Shown here piece after piece: positions 27,090 to 35,719 of a stretch of DNA of 64,000 nt. How positions within the stretch are numbered: position 1 is the first letter of the stretch; the number at the start of each line of letters is the position of its first letter. Under the pieces are notes generated by a model. The model was not told the origin of the DNA, did no database searches, and was given only the letters and a program-made list of their open reading frames with translations. The stretch spans positions 106,465 through 170,464 of the forward strand of contig CAYXKL010000002.1 in assembly GCA_964464825.1 (NCBI GenBank), written 5' to 3'. The position numbers and the translations under genes were made by a program. Origin of the DNA: DYJK01 sp964464825 (lineage in GTDB: Bacteria > Bacteroidota > Ignavibacteria > Ignavibacteriales > Melioribacteraceae).

Positions 27090-27212
27090 ATGGAAAATAC
27101 AAATCAAAATAAAAGAATAAATGATTTCGCATTCTATTTATTAATGTTCATACTTGGTGCAAGCGTATTAACAATTTTCGGTTATTTATTATATTCAATA
27201 ATCTTCGGTTAA
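27090..27212 (+). CDS. 40-residue single-helix membrane protein between pit and kup
   Basis: ATG at 27090 with AAGG at 27081-27084, five nt upstream. Encodes a basic/polar N-terminus (MENTNQNKRINDF), one long hydrophobic helix (FYLLMFILGASVLTIFGYLL) and the tail YSIIFG, then TAA. A TATAAT at 27017-27022 could be the -10 of its own promoter. kup starts 28 nt after its stop, so they are probably co-transcribed. The composition, SD and position support a real gene. It recalls the small subunit-like membrane peptides of transporters (for example KdpF), but homology is not shown. Confidence 0.65.
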   Translation: MENTNQNKRINDFAFYLLMFILGASVLTIFGYLLYSIIFG

Positions 27213-27240
27213 AATTAACTACAAAATAAGCACACACTAA

Positions 27241-29077
27241 AATGACCACCCAACAAACTTCACGATTTTCTATAAGTGAAGTATTAAAAGCAATGGGGCT
27301 TGTATTTGGAGATATCGGAACCAGCCCGATTTATACTCTTACGGTTATTTTTATACTTACCCCTCCAACTCCGCAAAATATATTAGGAATACTTTCTTTA
27401 GTTTTTTGGACTTTAATAATATTAGTGACAGTTGAATATACTTTTCTTGCCATGAGTTTAAGTTCCAAAGGTGAAGGCGGAACAATTGTTTTAAAAGAAA
27501 TTTTAACAAGTAGTCTCAAATCCGGAAGATCAATTGCCTTTGCTACTTTTCTTGGATACTTAGGTGTGTCTCTTTTAATGGGGGATGGTGTAATTACTCC
27601 GGCAATCAGTATTCTTTCGGCAGTAGAAGGATTGGAATTAATTCCCGGTTTGGGTAACATAGATACAAACACTGTTATAATAATTACAATAATAATTACA
27701 ATACTTCTTTTTTCTGTTCAATATAAAGGTACTGATAAAGTTGCGTCAAGTTTTGGACCAATAATGCTGCTTTGGTTCGGTTCACTTTTTTTATCCGGAT
27801 TTGTTTCAGTTGTAAATACTCCGGGAATATTTAGTGCTGTAAGTCCGCATCATGCAATTGAATTTTTTATGAATAACGGTTTTACCGGATTTTTGGTTCT
27901 TTCAGAAGTTATATTATGTGCTACTGGTGGTGAAGCAATCTATGCGGATATGGGCCATCTTGGTCGTGACCCTATAAGGCATGCTTGGTATTTTGTTTTC
28001 TTTGCTTTAGTTATAAATTACTTTGGACAAGGTGCTTTTATTTTGCGAATGGGAGAGGGGCATGATGAAAAAATTAACATTTTATTTTCTATGATTAAAT
28101 CGCAAGCCGAATTTTTATATATACCATTTTTAATTTTAACATTATTGGCTACTATAATTGCATCGCAAGCAATGATAAGCGCTGTTTTTTCTTTGGTTTA
28201 TCAGGGCATAAGAACTTATATTTTTCCTTTAATGCGTGTCAAATACACATCAAGTCATCTTAAATCTCAAATCTATATTAGTGTGGTTAATTGGGGTTTA
28301 TTGTTTGCTGTAATTTTTATGATCCTACTTTTCAGAGAATCGCATAATCTGGCGGCTGCTTACGGATTAGCGGTAACTGCTACAATGACTATCAGCACTT
28401 TTTTTATGATCTGGATTTTTTCTAAACGTTCAGATACTTTAAAGACAATAGTATCAATATTCGTGTTTATTGTAAACATAGCGTTTCTATCGGCTGTTTT
28501 TAGTAAGATTCCGCACGGCGGTTACTGGTCTATTATTATTGCATTAGTTCCGTTTATCACAATTAAAATTTGGACACTTGGTAACAAATCAGTTCACCGG
28601 TCATTCAGATCATTACCAATAGATACATATCTTGAAAGTTTCAATCAAATTTATGAAGCCGGTAAATTATTACCTGGCACAGCTCTTTTCTTTGCAAAAG
28701 ATCTTCATATGATTCCGCCTTATATGGTCCATTGTACTATAAGCAGTAATATTATTTATGAACATAACATATTAATATCGGTTGCCTCAATGGATAAACC
28801 TTTTGGGATTCAAAAACTTTTTGTTCCTGAAATTACAGATGGTTTATCGGGATTAGAAATTCAAGTGGGGTATATGGAGCGGTTGAATATACCTCTAATT
28901 CTTAAAGAAGTTGATATTGATGCCAAGGTTATGTTTTATGGAGTCGATGATATTCAAACTAAAAAACCATTCCTTAAAATGTTTTCATTTATTAAGAAAA
29001 TTTCATCAAATTTCGTTCAATTTCTCGAACTACCATATCAAAAATTGCATGGTGTTATTACCAAAATTGAAATTTAA
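27241..29077 (+). CDS. kup: Kup-family potassium uptake protein
   Basis: 611 residues, normal for Kup/HAK/KT transporters. The signature GLVFGDIGTSPIYTL is at the first helix, followed by SLSSKGEGGTIVLKE, GYLGVSLLMGDGVITPAISI, CATGGEAIYADMGHLG and HGGYWSII. About 12 membrane helices lie in the first 430 residues, then a cytosolic C-terminal domain. It imports K+ with H+. No strong SD is visible, so translation may be coupled to the 40-residue protein upstream. This Kup is a standard member. Confidence 0.95.
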
Positions 29078-29155
29078 TTATAGATTGAACATCAGTTAAA
29101 ATTATTGTAAGATTAACAAGCCAATTGCTGTCATTTATTCAATTGAGGTGGAGCA

Positions 29156-29299
29156 ATGAATTGGCTTATAATATATCATCAACCTTCATTTTACTTTTAT
29201 AAAACTTTATTTAATTCAAGCCGTATCGATTTACCATATCTTTTTTCCTATTTAATACGATGTCTATCAATAATAAATATAATTGGGAGTGAAACATGA
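29156..29299 (+). CDS. Possible 47-residue ORF, coupled to the next gene
   Basis: ATG at 29156 follows AGGTGGAG closely (3-4 nt spacing) and opens a 47-codon frame (MNWLIIYHQPSFYFYKTLF and onward) ending in an ATGA overlap with the downstream gene at 29296. The SD lies in the loop of an inverted repeat, AAGCCAATT (29118-29126) / AATTGGCTT (29159-29167). The peptide composition (many F, Y, I, no clear helix) is not convincing; the ORF could be a leader or chance. Confidence 0.25.
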   Translation: MNWLIIYHQPSFYFYKTLFNSSRIDLPYLFSYLIRCLSIINIIGSET

Positions 29300-29754
29300 A
29301 AAGAATTAAATTGATTCTTGTTTCGTCTCTTTGCTTATTTTTTATTACTAACACAGTTTATTTACAACAGATAAAATACTGTAAAATGATTGGAAAATCT
29401 GTAAATGAGGTAATTCAAAATTATGGCAAGCCTGTTCATCAGGATTTGAGCAATCCCGCAATGAAGTGTTTATTTTATCAGACAAAAACTTCGCGAGCAG
29501 CATTTATTGCTGATGAAAAGGGAGTATATCAAATTCAAGTGGATCTTTCATACAATTCGGAGAAAGATGCAAAAAAATCGATTGATGATTTTTTAATTGA
29601 TTGCGGTTCGCAAAGTTATGTTATTGATACAGTTTCGGTGGGGAATTATGCAATTAAAGCACCGAGTGTAAAGATGGAATTAACCATGTTCGAAAACACC
29701 TATTCAAAAAAATATGAGATAAAATTCAAAGCAGACCGATCAGAAAACAAATAA
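29296..29754 (+). CDS. Exported protein of unknown function
   Basis: 152 residues with a signal peptide (LILVSSLCLFFITNTVYLQQ). GGGAG lies about 6 nt before the ATG. The mature part begins YCKMIGKSVNEVIQNYGKP, which resembles the start of small secreted proteins that contact the outer membrane, and contains two Cys (CLFYQ and DCGSQ) that could form a disulfide. I do not recognise a named family. It converges with the SDR gene, whose stop codon follows immediately. Confidence 0.6.
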   Translation: MKRIKLILVSSLCLFFITNTVYLQQIKYCKMIGKSVNEVIQNYGKPVHQDLSNPAMKCLFYQTKTSRAAFIADEKGVYQIQVDLSYNSEKDAKKSIDDFLIDCGSQSYVIDTVSVGNYAIKAPSVKMELTMFENTYSKKYEIKFKADRSENK

Positions 29755-30561
29755 TTATAAATCTACAAATGTGGAGCTTACTTCCCAGAATTTTTTTGTT
29801 ATAATTGGATCATCTGCAATTCGATTGTAGCGTGCTTTTTGTTTATCCGAAAAATATTCTCCGCTGATATTTCTAACTTTTTCAGACGTTGCCAAATAAA
29901 CTGAAGTTTCTGCACCCTTTTTAACTGTAGCGCCATCCGTATTAAATCCAATTCTTAATAATTTTGTTGTAATTACACCGGGATGAAGCGCATTTACTGA
30001 AATATTTTTTTCTAATCTGTAGGAAAGTTCTTTAGTGAAAAGAAGATTTGCAAGTTTCGATAGCGAGTATGCACTATAACCGTCAAAATATTTTTCAGCA
30101 TTTAAATTATCAAAATCTAAGTTAGCACGTAAATGTGCAACAGAGCTAACATTTATAATTCTTCCATCATCACTTTTATTAATAGTATCTAAAAGTAGAT
30201 TAGTTAAAAGGAAATGTGAAAGGTGATTAACAGCAAGAGTCGTTTCATACCCATCTTCGGTTAACACTCGTTGTTTCATATATACACCAGCATTGTTGAT
30301 TAGAATATCTAACCGGTCATATTTGGATTTTATTTCTTCCGCCAATTTTCTTACGGCTTTCAAAGAGGTGAGATCGCATGTGAAAGATGATATTTGTGTG
30401 TTGTTGAATGCATTTTGAATTTCATTTGCTGTTTGCTGAACACGCTCTTGATTTCTTCCGTGAATTATAACACTATAACCAAGTTTTGTAAGCTCAATAG
30501 CTGTTTGCTTACCGATTCCATCAGTAGCTCCGGTAATTAAAACTGTACGATTTATTATCAT
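29755..30561 (-). CDS. Short-chain dehydrogenase/reductase
   Basis: 268 residues. Cofactor motif TGATDGIGKQTAIEL (the TGxxxGIG pattern) and NNAGVY; catalytic set Ser in INVSSVAHL and YSLSKLANLL (YxxxK). HPGVITTKLL follows. This is the classical SDR pattern closest to retinol-dehydrogenase-like bacterial proteins. NADP preference is likely from the Arg/His after the second strand (IIHGRNQERV). It starts 8 nt after the GH92-GH47 gene and is the last gene of that cluster; a role in glycan metabolism is only positional. Confidence 0.9.
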   Translation of the reverse strand: MIINRTVLITGATDGIGKQTAIELTKLGYSVIIHGRNQERVQQTANEIQNAFNNTQISSFTCDLTSLKAVRKLAEEIKSKYDRLDILINNAGVYMKQRVLTEDGYETTLAVNHLSHFLLTNLLLDTINKSDDGRIINVSSVAHLRANLDFDNLNAEKYFDGYSAYSLSKLANLLFTKELSYRLEKNISVNALHPGVITTKLLRIGFNTDGATVKKGAETSVYLATSEKVRNISGEYFSDKQKARYNRIADDPIITKKFWEVSSTFVDL

Positions 30562-30569
30562 TTATACTT

Positions 30570-33500
30570 TTACCAATCCTTTCTTATAGGATGTGCTTCT
30601 GTACTGAAAACATATTTAGATAGGTTTAAAGTTTCCTCCGGTGCAAAAATTAAATAGAGATATTTTAATGTTTCTGCTAAGAAAAAACTCTCCATCGGAT
30701 TTCCTTTCTCTTTTGATAATACACTTTTTAACGATGCATATCCTTCATCAATCTTACAATACTTAACTAAACTTTCATAAAATATTTTTCCCATTTCTAA
30801 ATATTTATCGTTTTTTGTATAGCGGTAGAGATAAAAAGCAGATTCAATAATTTCCGGACGCAGAACGTAATCAGCATAATTCACTTCAAAAGTTTCATAA
30901 TTCATTTCCTCCGGCTCAATACCGAAGTGTGTCCACATTCTGTAACAGCTCTCTTGAATTTTTTCTGCACGTTCAATATCACCGCCTAATGCTAGCATAG
31001 CCGGCATAAAAGCATCGAGAGCCCCGAAGATTTTTCTTGTTTCTTTACCGGTATTCATATCAACCCGTTTGTACCAGAAACCGGTAGCGGTAGAATCCCA
31101 CAAATATTTATTAACGGCATCAATACTTTCATAGTACATTTTTTTAAAATCTTCATCATCAAATAAATACCAGCATTTGATCATATATTCAAAATAAGAA
31201 TCGATCATTGCCCCGATATGACTTTCTTTGTTTTTCCATTCACCGGTTTCTACATCTATTTGCGTTCCAACTAAACCGAGATTTGATTTGCGGTTGAATA
31301 CTTCTACAAATGCTTTTTTTGCAGTCTCATAATAAATATCATAACCCGTAATTTTACTTAACGCACCGAATTCAATCATCAAAGTTCCGATTTCTGCCGG
31401 GTTACTTGTTTTATCTTTTACTTCTCCGGTTTTCAAATTAACCCATCTGTATGGCATACCGGTTTTGGAATCAAATCCTCTTAAAAATCTTTTTCCTAAA
31501 TCTTCAGCCAATTCAATAAATCTTTCATCACCATCTAATTGATACGCAGAAATTAATCCGCCTAGGAGACGGATAGTAAATTCAAAATGTCTTACCGAAA
31601 TATCTTTATCAAAAGAAAGTCTTTCGAAGATAAGCTGCTTTGTTTCATCAGCCTCTTTAGTTAATTTCATTATTTTCATTGTTGTGAAAGCATCTACCGG
31701 AGTAAGAAGAAAAGATTCGCTGTACCAATTCTCACCGGTTTTTGTTATTGGCAAAAGCTGATCTGTTCCCCATGCATATTTTTTATAAGCATTCCATGCA
31801 TGTAAGAATTCTTGTTTAACTTTTTCTGCATATTCATTTTTGTTAATAATCGCCGGGTTTGTTATTACTGTTACCGAGGGCGGAAATGTTTTATTTGTTG
31901 ACCAGAGATTCTTATTTGGTATGTTGATCATATCAAATTCGAGACTACCGCCATTAATTATATCCGCATGTGTAATAAAACTTTTTTCAAGAGCGGCTCC
32001 GTTAAGTTTTGCATTTTGAATATAAATATTATCGTGAGTTTTATTTTTAGCAACAATCTTAAAAGTTACTCCGTTTCCAAAGTTAATTTCGGCTTCATCA
32101 AATAATGGAGTGCCTATTACATAATTTTGATGAGCCGGATTAACCGGATAAAATCCAATTGCACTCAAAACATACCACGCAGACATTTGTCCGCAGTCTT
32201 CATTACCGCACAATCCTTTATAAGTAGCATCATAAAGTCCGGTTAAAATCTTGTTAACATAATATTGAGTTTTCCAAGGCTGTCCGATATAATTAAACAT
32301 ATATGCCATATGGTGACTTGGTTCATTTCCGTGAGCGTATTGCCCGATCATTCCTGAAATATCAGGACTAACTTTATCTCCTTCAAGTTTAGAAGATGTT
32401 GTAAAAAGAGAATCTAATTTTTTTGTAAAACTTTCTTTATTCTTAAAGAGGCTTATAAATCCTTGTATATCATGAGGAACAAACCACGAGTATTGCCATG
32501 CGTTTCCTTCTGTGTATTCATTTGCACGGTGATCAACAAGACGTGGATTAAACGGAGATTTCCATTTTCCATCGCTCGATTTAGCTCTCATAAATTCTGT
32601 TACCGGATCAAAAATATTTCTGTAATATTGAGCACGTGCTGAAAAATATTTGTAATCATATTCATTACTTAAATATTGAGCAACAGCGGCTATACACCAA
32701 TCGTCGTAAGCATACTCAAGAGTTTTAGAGACAGACTCATTTTCTTTATCGAATGGGATAAAGCCAAGTGTTCTATAATCTTTTAATCCAAGGTGATCTT
32801 GCATCGCCGATTTTTTCATTGCATCATAAGCTTTATTATAATCAAAACCTTTGAATCCTTTCAGCATGGCATCTGCAATAACCGGAATAGCATGATAACC
32901 GATCATCGTACCGGTTTCATTTCCAAGTAATTCCCACACCGGTAATAATCCATATTCATCATAATGAGAGAGCATGGAGTTTATCATATCACTAACACGT
33001 TCTTGCTGAATTAATGTATAAAGAGGATGAGCGGCACGGAATGTATCCCAAAGTGAAAAGATGCTGTACTTGTTATAATTAACAGCTTTATGAATTTTTC
33101 CATCAGCTCCTTTGTAATTTCCATTTACATCATTAAAGAAAACCGGTGCTAACATTGTTCTGTACAAAGAAGTGTAAAATGTAGTAAGTAAATTTTGATT
33201 GGTTGTTTTTACACGGATCTTACTCAATTCTTTATTCCATAACAGATCTGCTTGTGCTTCAATTTTATCGAACTCCCATTCTTTAATATCATTTTCTAAG
33301 TTTTGTTTTGCTCCTTCAATATCAACGGAAGAAATTCCTACTTTAACAAAAATTTGTTCACCTTTTTTTAGTTTGAATTCAAAAATTCCTTTTGTTCTTT
33401 TTCCATTTACTTGATCCACAACCGGTTGGTACACACTATCTGCTAATAGATATGATTTAATTATTGGTTTAGAGAATTTTGCATAAAAATAAACATGCTG

Positions 33501-34115
33501 ATCTTTTGCCCAGCCGGATGATAACCGGAATCCAACAACAGTATGTTTATCTACTACCTGAATGAATGTATTTGTTGGTCGGTCCCAATTAACAGAATAA
33601 CCCAAATCGAGAGTTACAAAATTTCTTCCATTCTTATTGAAAGTATGTTTCTGCATTCCGGAACGCAAAGCTGCTGTTAATTCTGTTTTGATATTATAAT
33701 CATCAAGCAATACAGAATAGTAACCCGGTTTGGCAGTTTCATTTTGATGGGAAAAATTTGATTTATAATTGTGTGCGGTAATTTCTTTTTCTGATGATTT
33801 ATTTGGCAATGTAGCCGGCATAAAAAGAATATCGCAAAGATCACCAATTCCGGTTCCGCTTAAATGTGTGTGACTGAATCCGACAATAATACTATCCGAA
33901 TAATGATAGCCCGAACACCAATCCCATCCGCTTTTTCCATTATCCGGACTTAACTGCACCATTCCAAACGGAACTGTAGCACCGGGATAAGTATGGCCGT
34001 GATCTCCGGTACCAAGAAATGGATTTACGTATTGTGTATAGTTGTTAGTTGTTTGTTGTGAACTAATCACATTTGCACAGAATAGAATTAATATCAAATA
34101 AATGTTTGTTTTCAT
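30570..34115 (-). CDS. GH92-GH47 fused alpha-mannosidase
   Basis: 1181 residues, signal peptide to about 20. Residues ~25-745 form a GH92 exo-alpha-mannosidase: YVNPFLGTGDHGHTYPGATV, GWDWCSGYHYSD, FSHTHLSGTGIGD, WELLGNETGTMIGYHAIP, GNEPSHHMAYMFNYIGQPW and CGNEDCGQMSAWYVLSAIGF. Residues ~770-1181 are a GH47 class I mannosidase: FEFTIRLLGGLISAYQLDG (acid Glu), IDSYFEYMIKCW (Asp), LRPEIIESAFYLYR (base Glu, about 1081), MESFFLAETLKYLYL and FSTEAHP (Ca-binding Thr). The FGALDAFMPAM segment resembles EDEM more than ER mannosidase I. Both halves are calcium-dependent inverting families cutting alpha-mannose. Neighbours are GH125 and GH20. Confidence 0.9.
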   Translation of the reverse strand: MKTNIYLILILFCANVISSQQTTNNYTQYVNPFLGTGDHGHTYPGATVPFGMVQLSPDNGKSGWDWCSGYHYSDSIIVGFSHTHLSGTGIGDLCDILFMPATLPNKSSEKEITAHNYKSNFSHQNETAKPGYYSVLLDDYNIKTELTAALRSGMQKHTFNKNGRNFVTLDLGYSVNWDRPTNTFIQVVDKHTVVGFRLSSGWAKDQHVYFYAKFSKPIIKSYLLADSVYQPVVDQVNGKRTKGIFEFKLKKGEQIFVKVGISSVDIEGAKQNLENDIKEWEFDKIEAQADLLWNKELSKIRVKTTNQNLLTTFYTSLYRTMLAPVFFNDVNGNYKGADGKIHKAVNYNKYSIFSLWDTFRAAHPLYTLIQQERVSDMINSMLSHYDEYGLLPVWELLGNETGTMIGYHAIPVIADAMLKGFKGFDYNKAYDAMKKSAMQDHLGLKDYRTLGFIPFDKENESVSKTLEYAYDDWCIAAVAQYLSNEYDYKYFSARAQYYRNIFDPVTEFMRAKSSDGKWKSPFNPRLVDHRANEYTEGNAWQYSWFVPHDIQGFISLFKNKESFTKKLDSLFTTSSKLEGDKVSPDISGMIGQYAHGNEPSHHMAYMFNYIGQPWKTQYYVNKILTGLYDATYKGLCGNEDCGQMSAWYVLSAIGFYPVNPAHQNYVIGTPLFDEAEINFGNGVTFKIVAKNKTHDNIYIQNAKLNGAALEKSFITHADIINGGSLEFDMINIPNKNLWSTNKTFPPSVTVITNPAIINKNEYAEKVKQEFLHAWNAYKKYAWGTDQLLPITKTGENWYSESFLLTPVDAFTTMKIMKLTKEADETKQLIFERLSFDKDISVRHFEFTIRLLGGLISAYQLDGDERFIELAEDLGKRFLRGFDSKTGMPYRWVNLKTGEVKDKTSNPAEIGTLMIEFGALSKITGYDIYYETAKKAFVEVFNRKSNLGLVGTQIDVETGEWKNKESHIGAMIDSYFEYMIKCWYLFDDEDFKKMYYESIDAVNKYLWDSTATGFWYKRVDMNTGKETRKIFGALDAFMPAMLALGGDIERAEKIQESCYRMWTHFGIEPEEMNYETFEVNYADYVLRPEIIESAFYLYRYTKNDKYLEMGKIFYESLVKYCKIDEGYASLKSVLSKEKGNPMESFFLAETLKYLYLIFAPEETLNLSKYVFSTEAHPIRKDW

Positions 34116-34202
34116 AGTAGTTGAGTAGTTGTTTTTAAATTTTTATTGATTAAAATACTTTTAAAATTAAACGCAGAGTCCACAAAGAAAATCGGGAGTG
34201 AT

Positions 34203-35654
34203 TTAATATTTCTCTTTTAATAAATGATTTCTTTCGTTATAAATTTTTAATATGAATTCTCCGAATAAAGTATTAGCCCAAGCGAACCATGAACGTGTAT
34301 ATTTATTTGCATCGTCTTTGTTAAATGATTCATGCATAAAACCGGTGCCGGCATGAGTTGTTTTTAATAAATGCAGACATTCTCTAATTTCATTTTCATC
34401 ATTACTGGTCAATCCACGCATTAAAATTGATAAATGCCAAATCATTCCGAGACCGGCATGCGGACCACCGATTCCTTTACCGGCTTTCCCTTCAAAATAA
34501 TATGGATTGTAATTACTGAACAAAAATTTTCTTGTGTTTTTGTATATCGGATTATTTGCATCAATCGCGTTAAGGTACGGCAATGAAAGGAGACTCGGTA
34601 TATTTGCATCATCCATAAAAAGTTTATTACCAAATCCGTCAACTTCATAGGCAAGAATTTTTCCGAAGTCAAGATGTTCGGTTACTGCATATTTTTCCAA
34701 TGCTTGTTCAACTTCATAAGCTAATAAACCGAATTGACGGGCAAGCGCTCTATCATAACTTGCTTTTCTAAAAATTTCATTCAATTGGTTGAGTGATACT
34801 ACTGCAAAATAGTTTGATGGTACAAGGAAAGGAAAAATTGTTGAATCATCACTGGGACGAAAAGTAGAACAGATCAATCCGACCGGATTAACAGGGTTTC
34901 CATATCCGCCAAGAACCACACCATCTGTAGCCCAGGCAGTAGTACGCATAAATGAATATGGTCCATTGTTTTCTTTGCGCTGTTGTTCACGGAAAGTTTT
35001 TAAAATCAATTTTGAAGCTTCTTTAAATTGATCATTGAAAATTGATTTATCAGCAGTTGTTTTCCAATAATTATAAGCTAAACGTACCGGGTAGCAGAGT
35101 GAATCAATTTCCCATTTCCGTTCATGGAGTTCCGGTTTCATGTCGGTTATATCGTTTTTCCATGGACTATCGCCGGGTCCATCATTAAATGCATTTGCAT
35201 ACGGATCAATTAAAATATTTTTTACCTGGCGGTTGATAACACCAACAATCAAGTCTCTCAATTTTTCATCTTTACGTACTAATGGTAGGTAAGGCCAAAC
35301 TTGAGCAGTTGAATCACGCAACCACATAGCATGTATATCACCGGTAATAACGAAGGTGTCGGGTTTTCCGTCTATAAAATTAAAGGTCACAGTCGTATCG
35401 AGTGTATTTGGGAAACAATTTTCAAATAACCATGCAAGCTCTTCATCTTTAATTTCTTTTTTCATCTCCTCAATTTTTGCTTCGACTGCGGAACTAACAA
35501 ATTTTCTTTCTGATAGATTTGGTCTTTTAGATTGAAAAGGGAGAAGAGGTAAGTTGCTACTAAAAATACTTGTGTCAGCAAATAATTTATTTGATAATGA
35601 TAATCCGACTAATGCTAAACCGCTTGTTTTAAGAAAATCTCTTCTAGATTTCAT
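34203..35654 (-). CDS. GH125 exo-alpha-1,6-mannosidase
   Basis: 483 residues of the DUF1237/GH125 family. The N-terminus is a Tat signal (KSRRDFLKTSGLALVGLSLS). Core motifs: TGDIHAMWLRDSTAQVWPYL, DPYANAFNDGP, PELHERKWEIDSLCYPVRLA, STFRPSDDSTIFPFLVPSN, FMDDANIPSLLSLPYL, GGPHAGLGMIWHLSI and GFMHESFNKDDANKYTRSWF. The family is an inverting exo-alpha-1,6-mannosidase and normally acts after outer mannoses are removed by GH92-type enzymes. It lies between GH20 and GH92-GH47 on the same strand, consistent with a high-mannose N-glycan pathway. Confidence 0.94.
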   Translation of the reverse strand: MKSRRDFLKTSGLALVGLSLSNKLFADTSIFSSNLPLLPFQSKRPNLSERKFVSSAVEAKIEEMKKEIKDEELAWLFENCFPNTLDTTVTFNFIDGKPDTFVITGDIHAMWLRDSTAQVWPYLPLVRKDEKLRDLIVGVINRQVKNILIDPYANAFNDGPGDSPWKNDITDMKPELHERKWEIDSLCYPVRLAYNYWKTTADKSIFNDQFKEASKLILKTFREQQRKENNGPYSFMRTTAWATDGVVLGGYGNPVNPVGLICSTFRPSDDSTIFPFLVPSNYFAVVSLNQLNEIFRKASYDRALARQFGLLAYEVEQALEKYAVTEHLDFGKILAYEVDGFGNKLFMDDANIPSLLSLPYLNAIDANNPIYKNTRKFLFSNYNPYYFEGKAGKGIGGPHAGLGMIWHLSILMRGLTSNDENEIRECLHLLKTTHAGTGFMHESFNKDDANKYTRSWFAWANTLFGEFILKIYNERNHLLKEKY

Positions 35655-35719
35655 TATTCACCAGTATTTATTTTTTGATAATAGATTAAGTAATAATTTC
35701 ATATTAACACCGTATCAAT

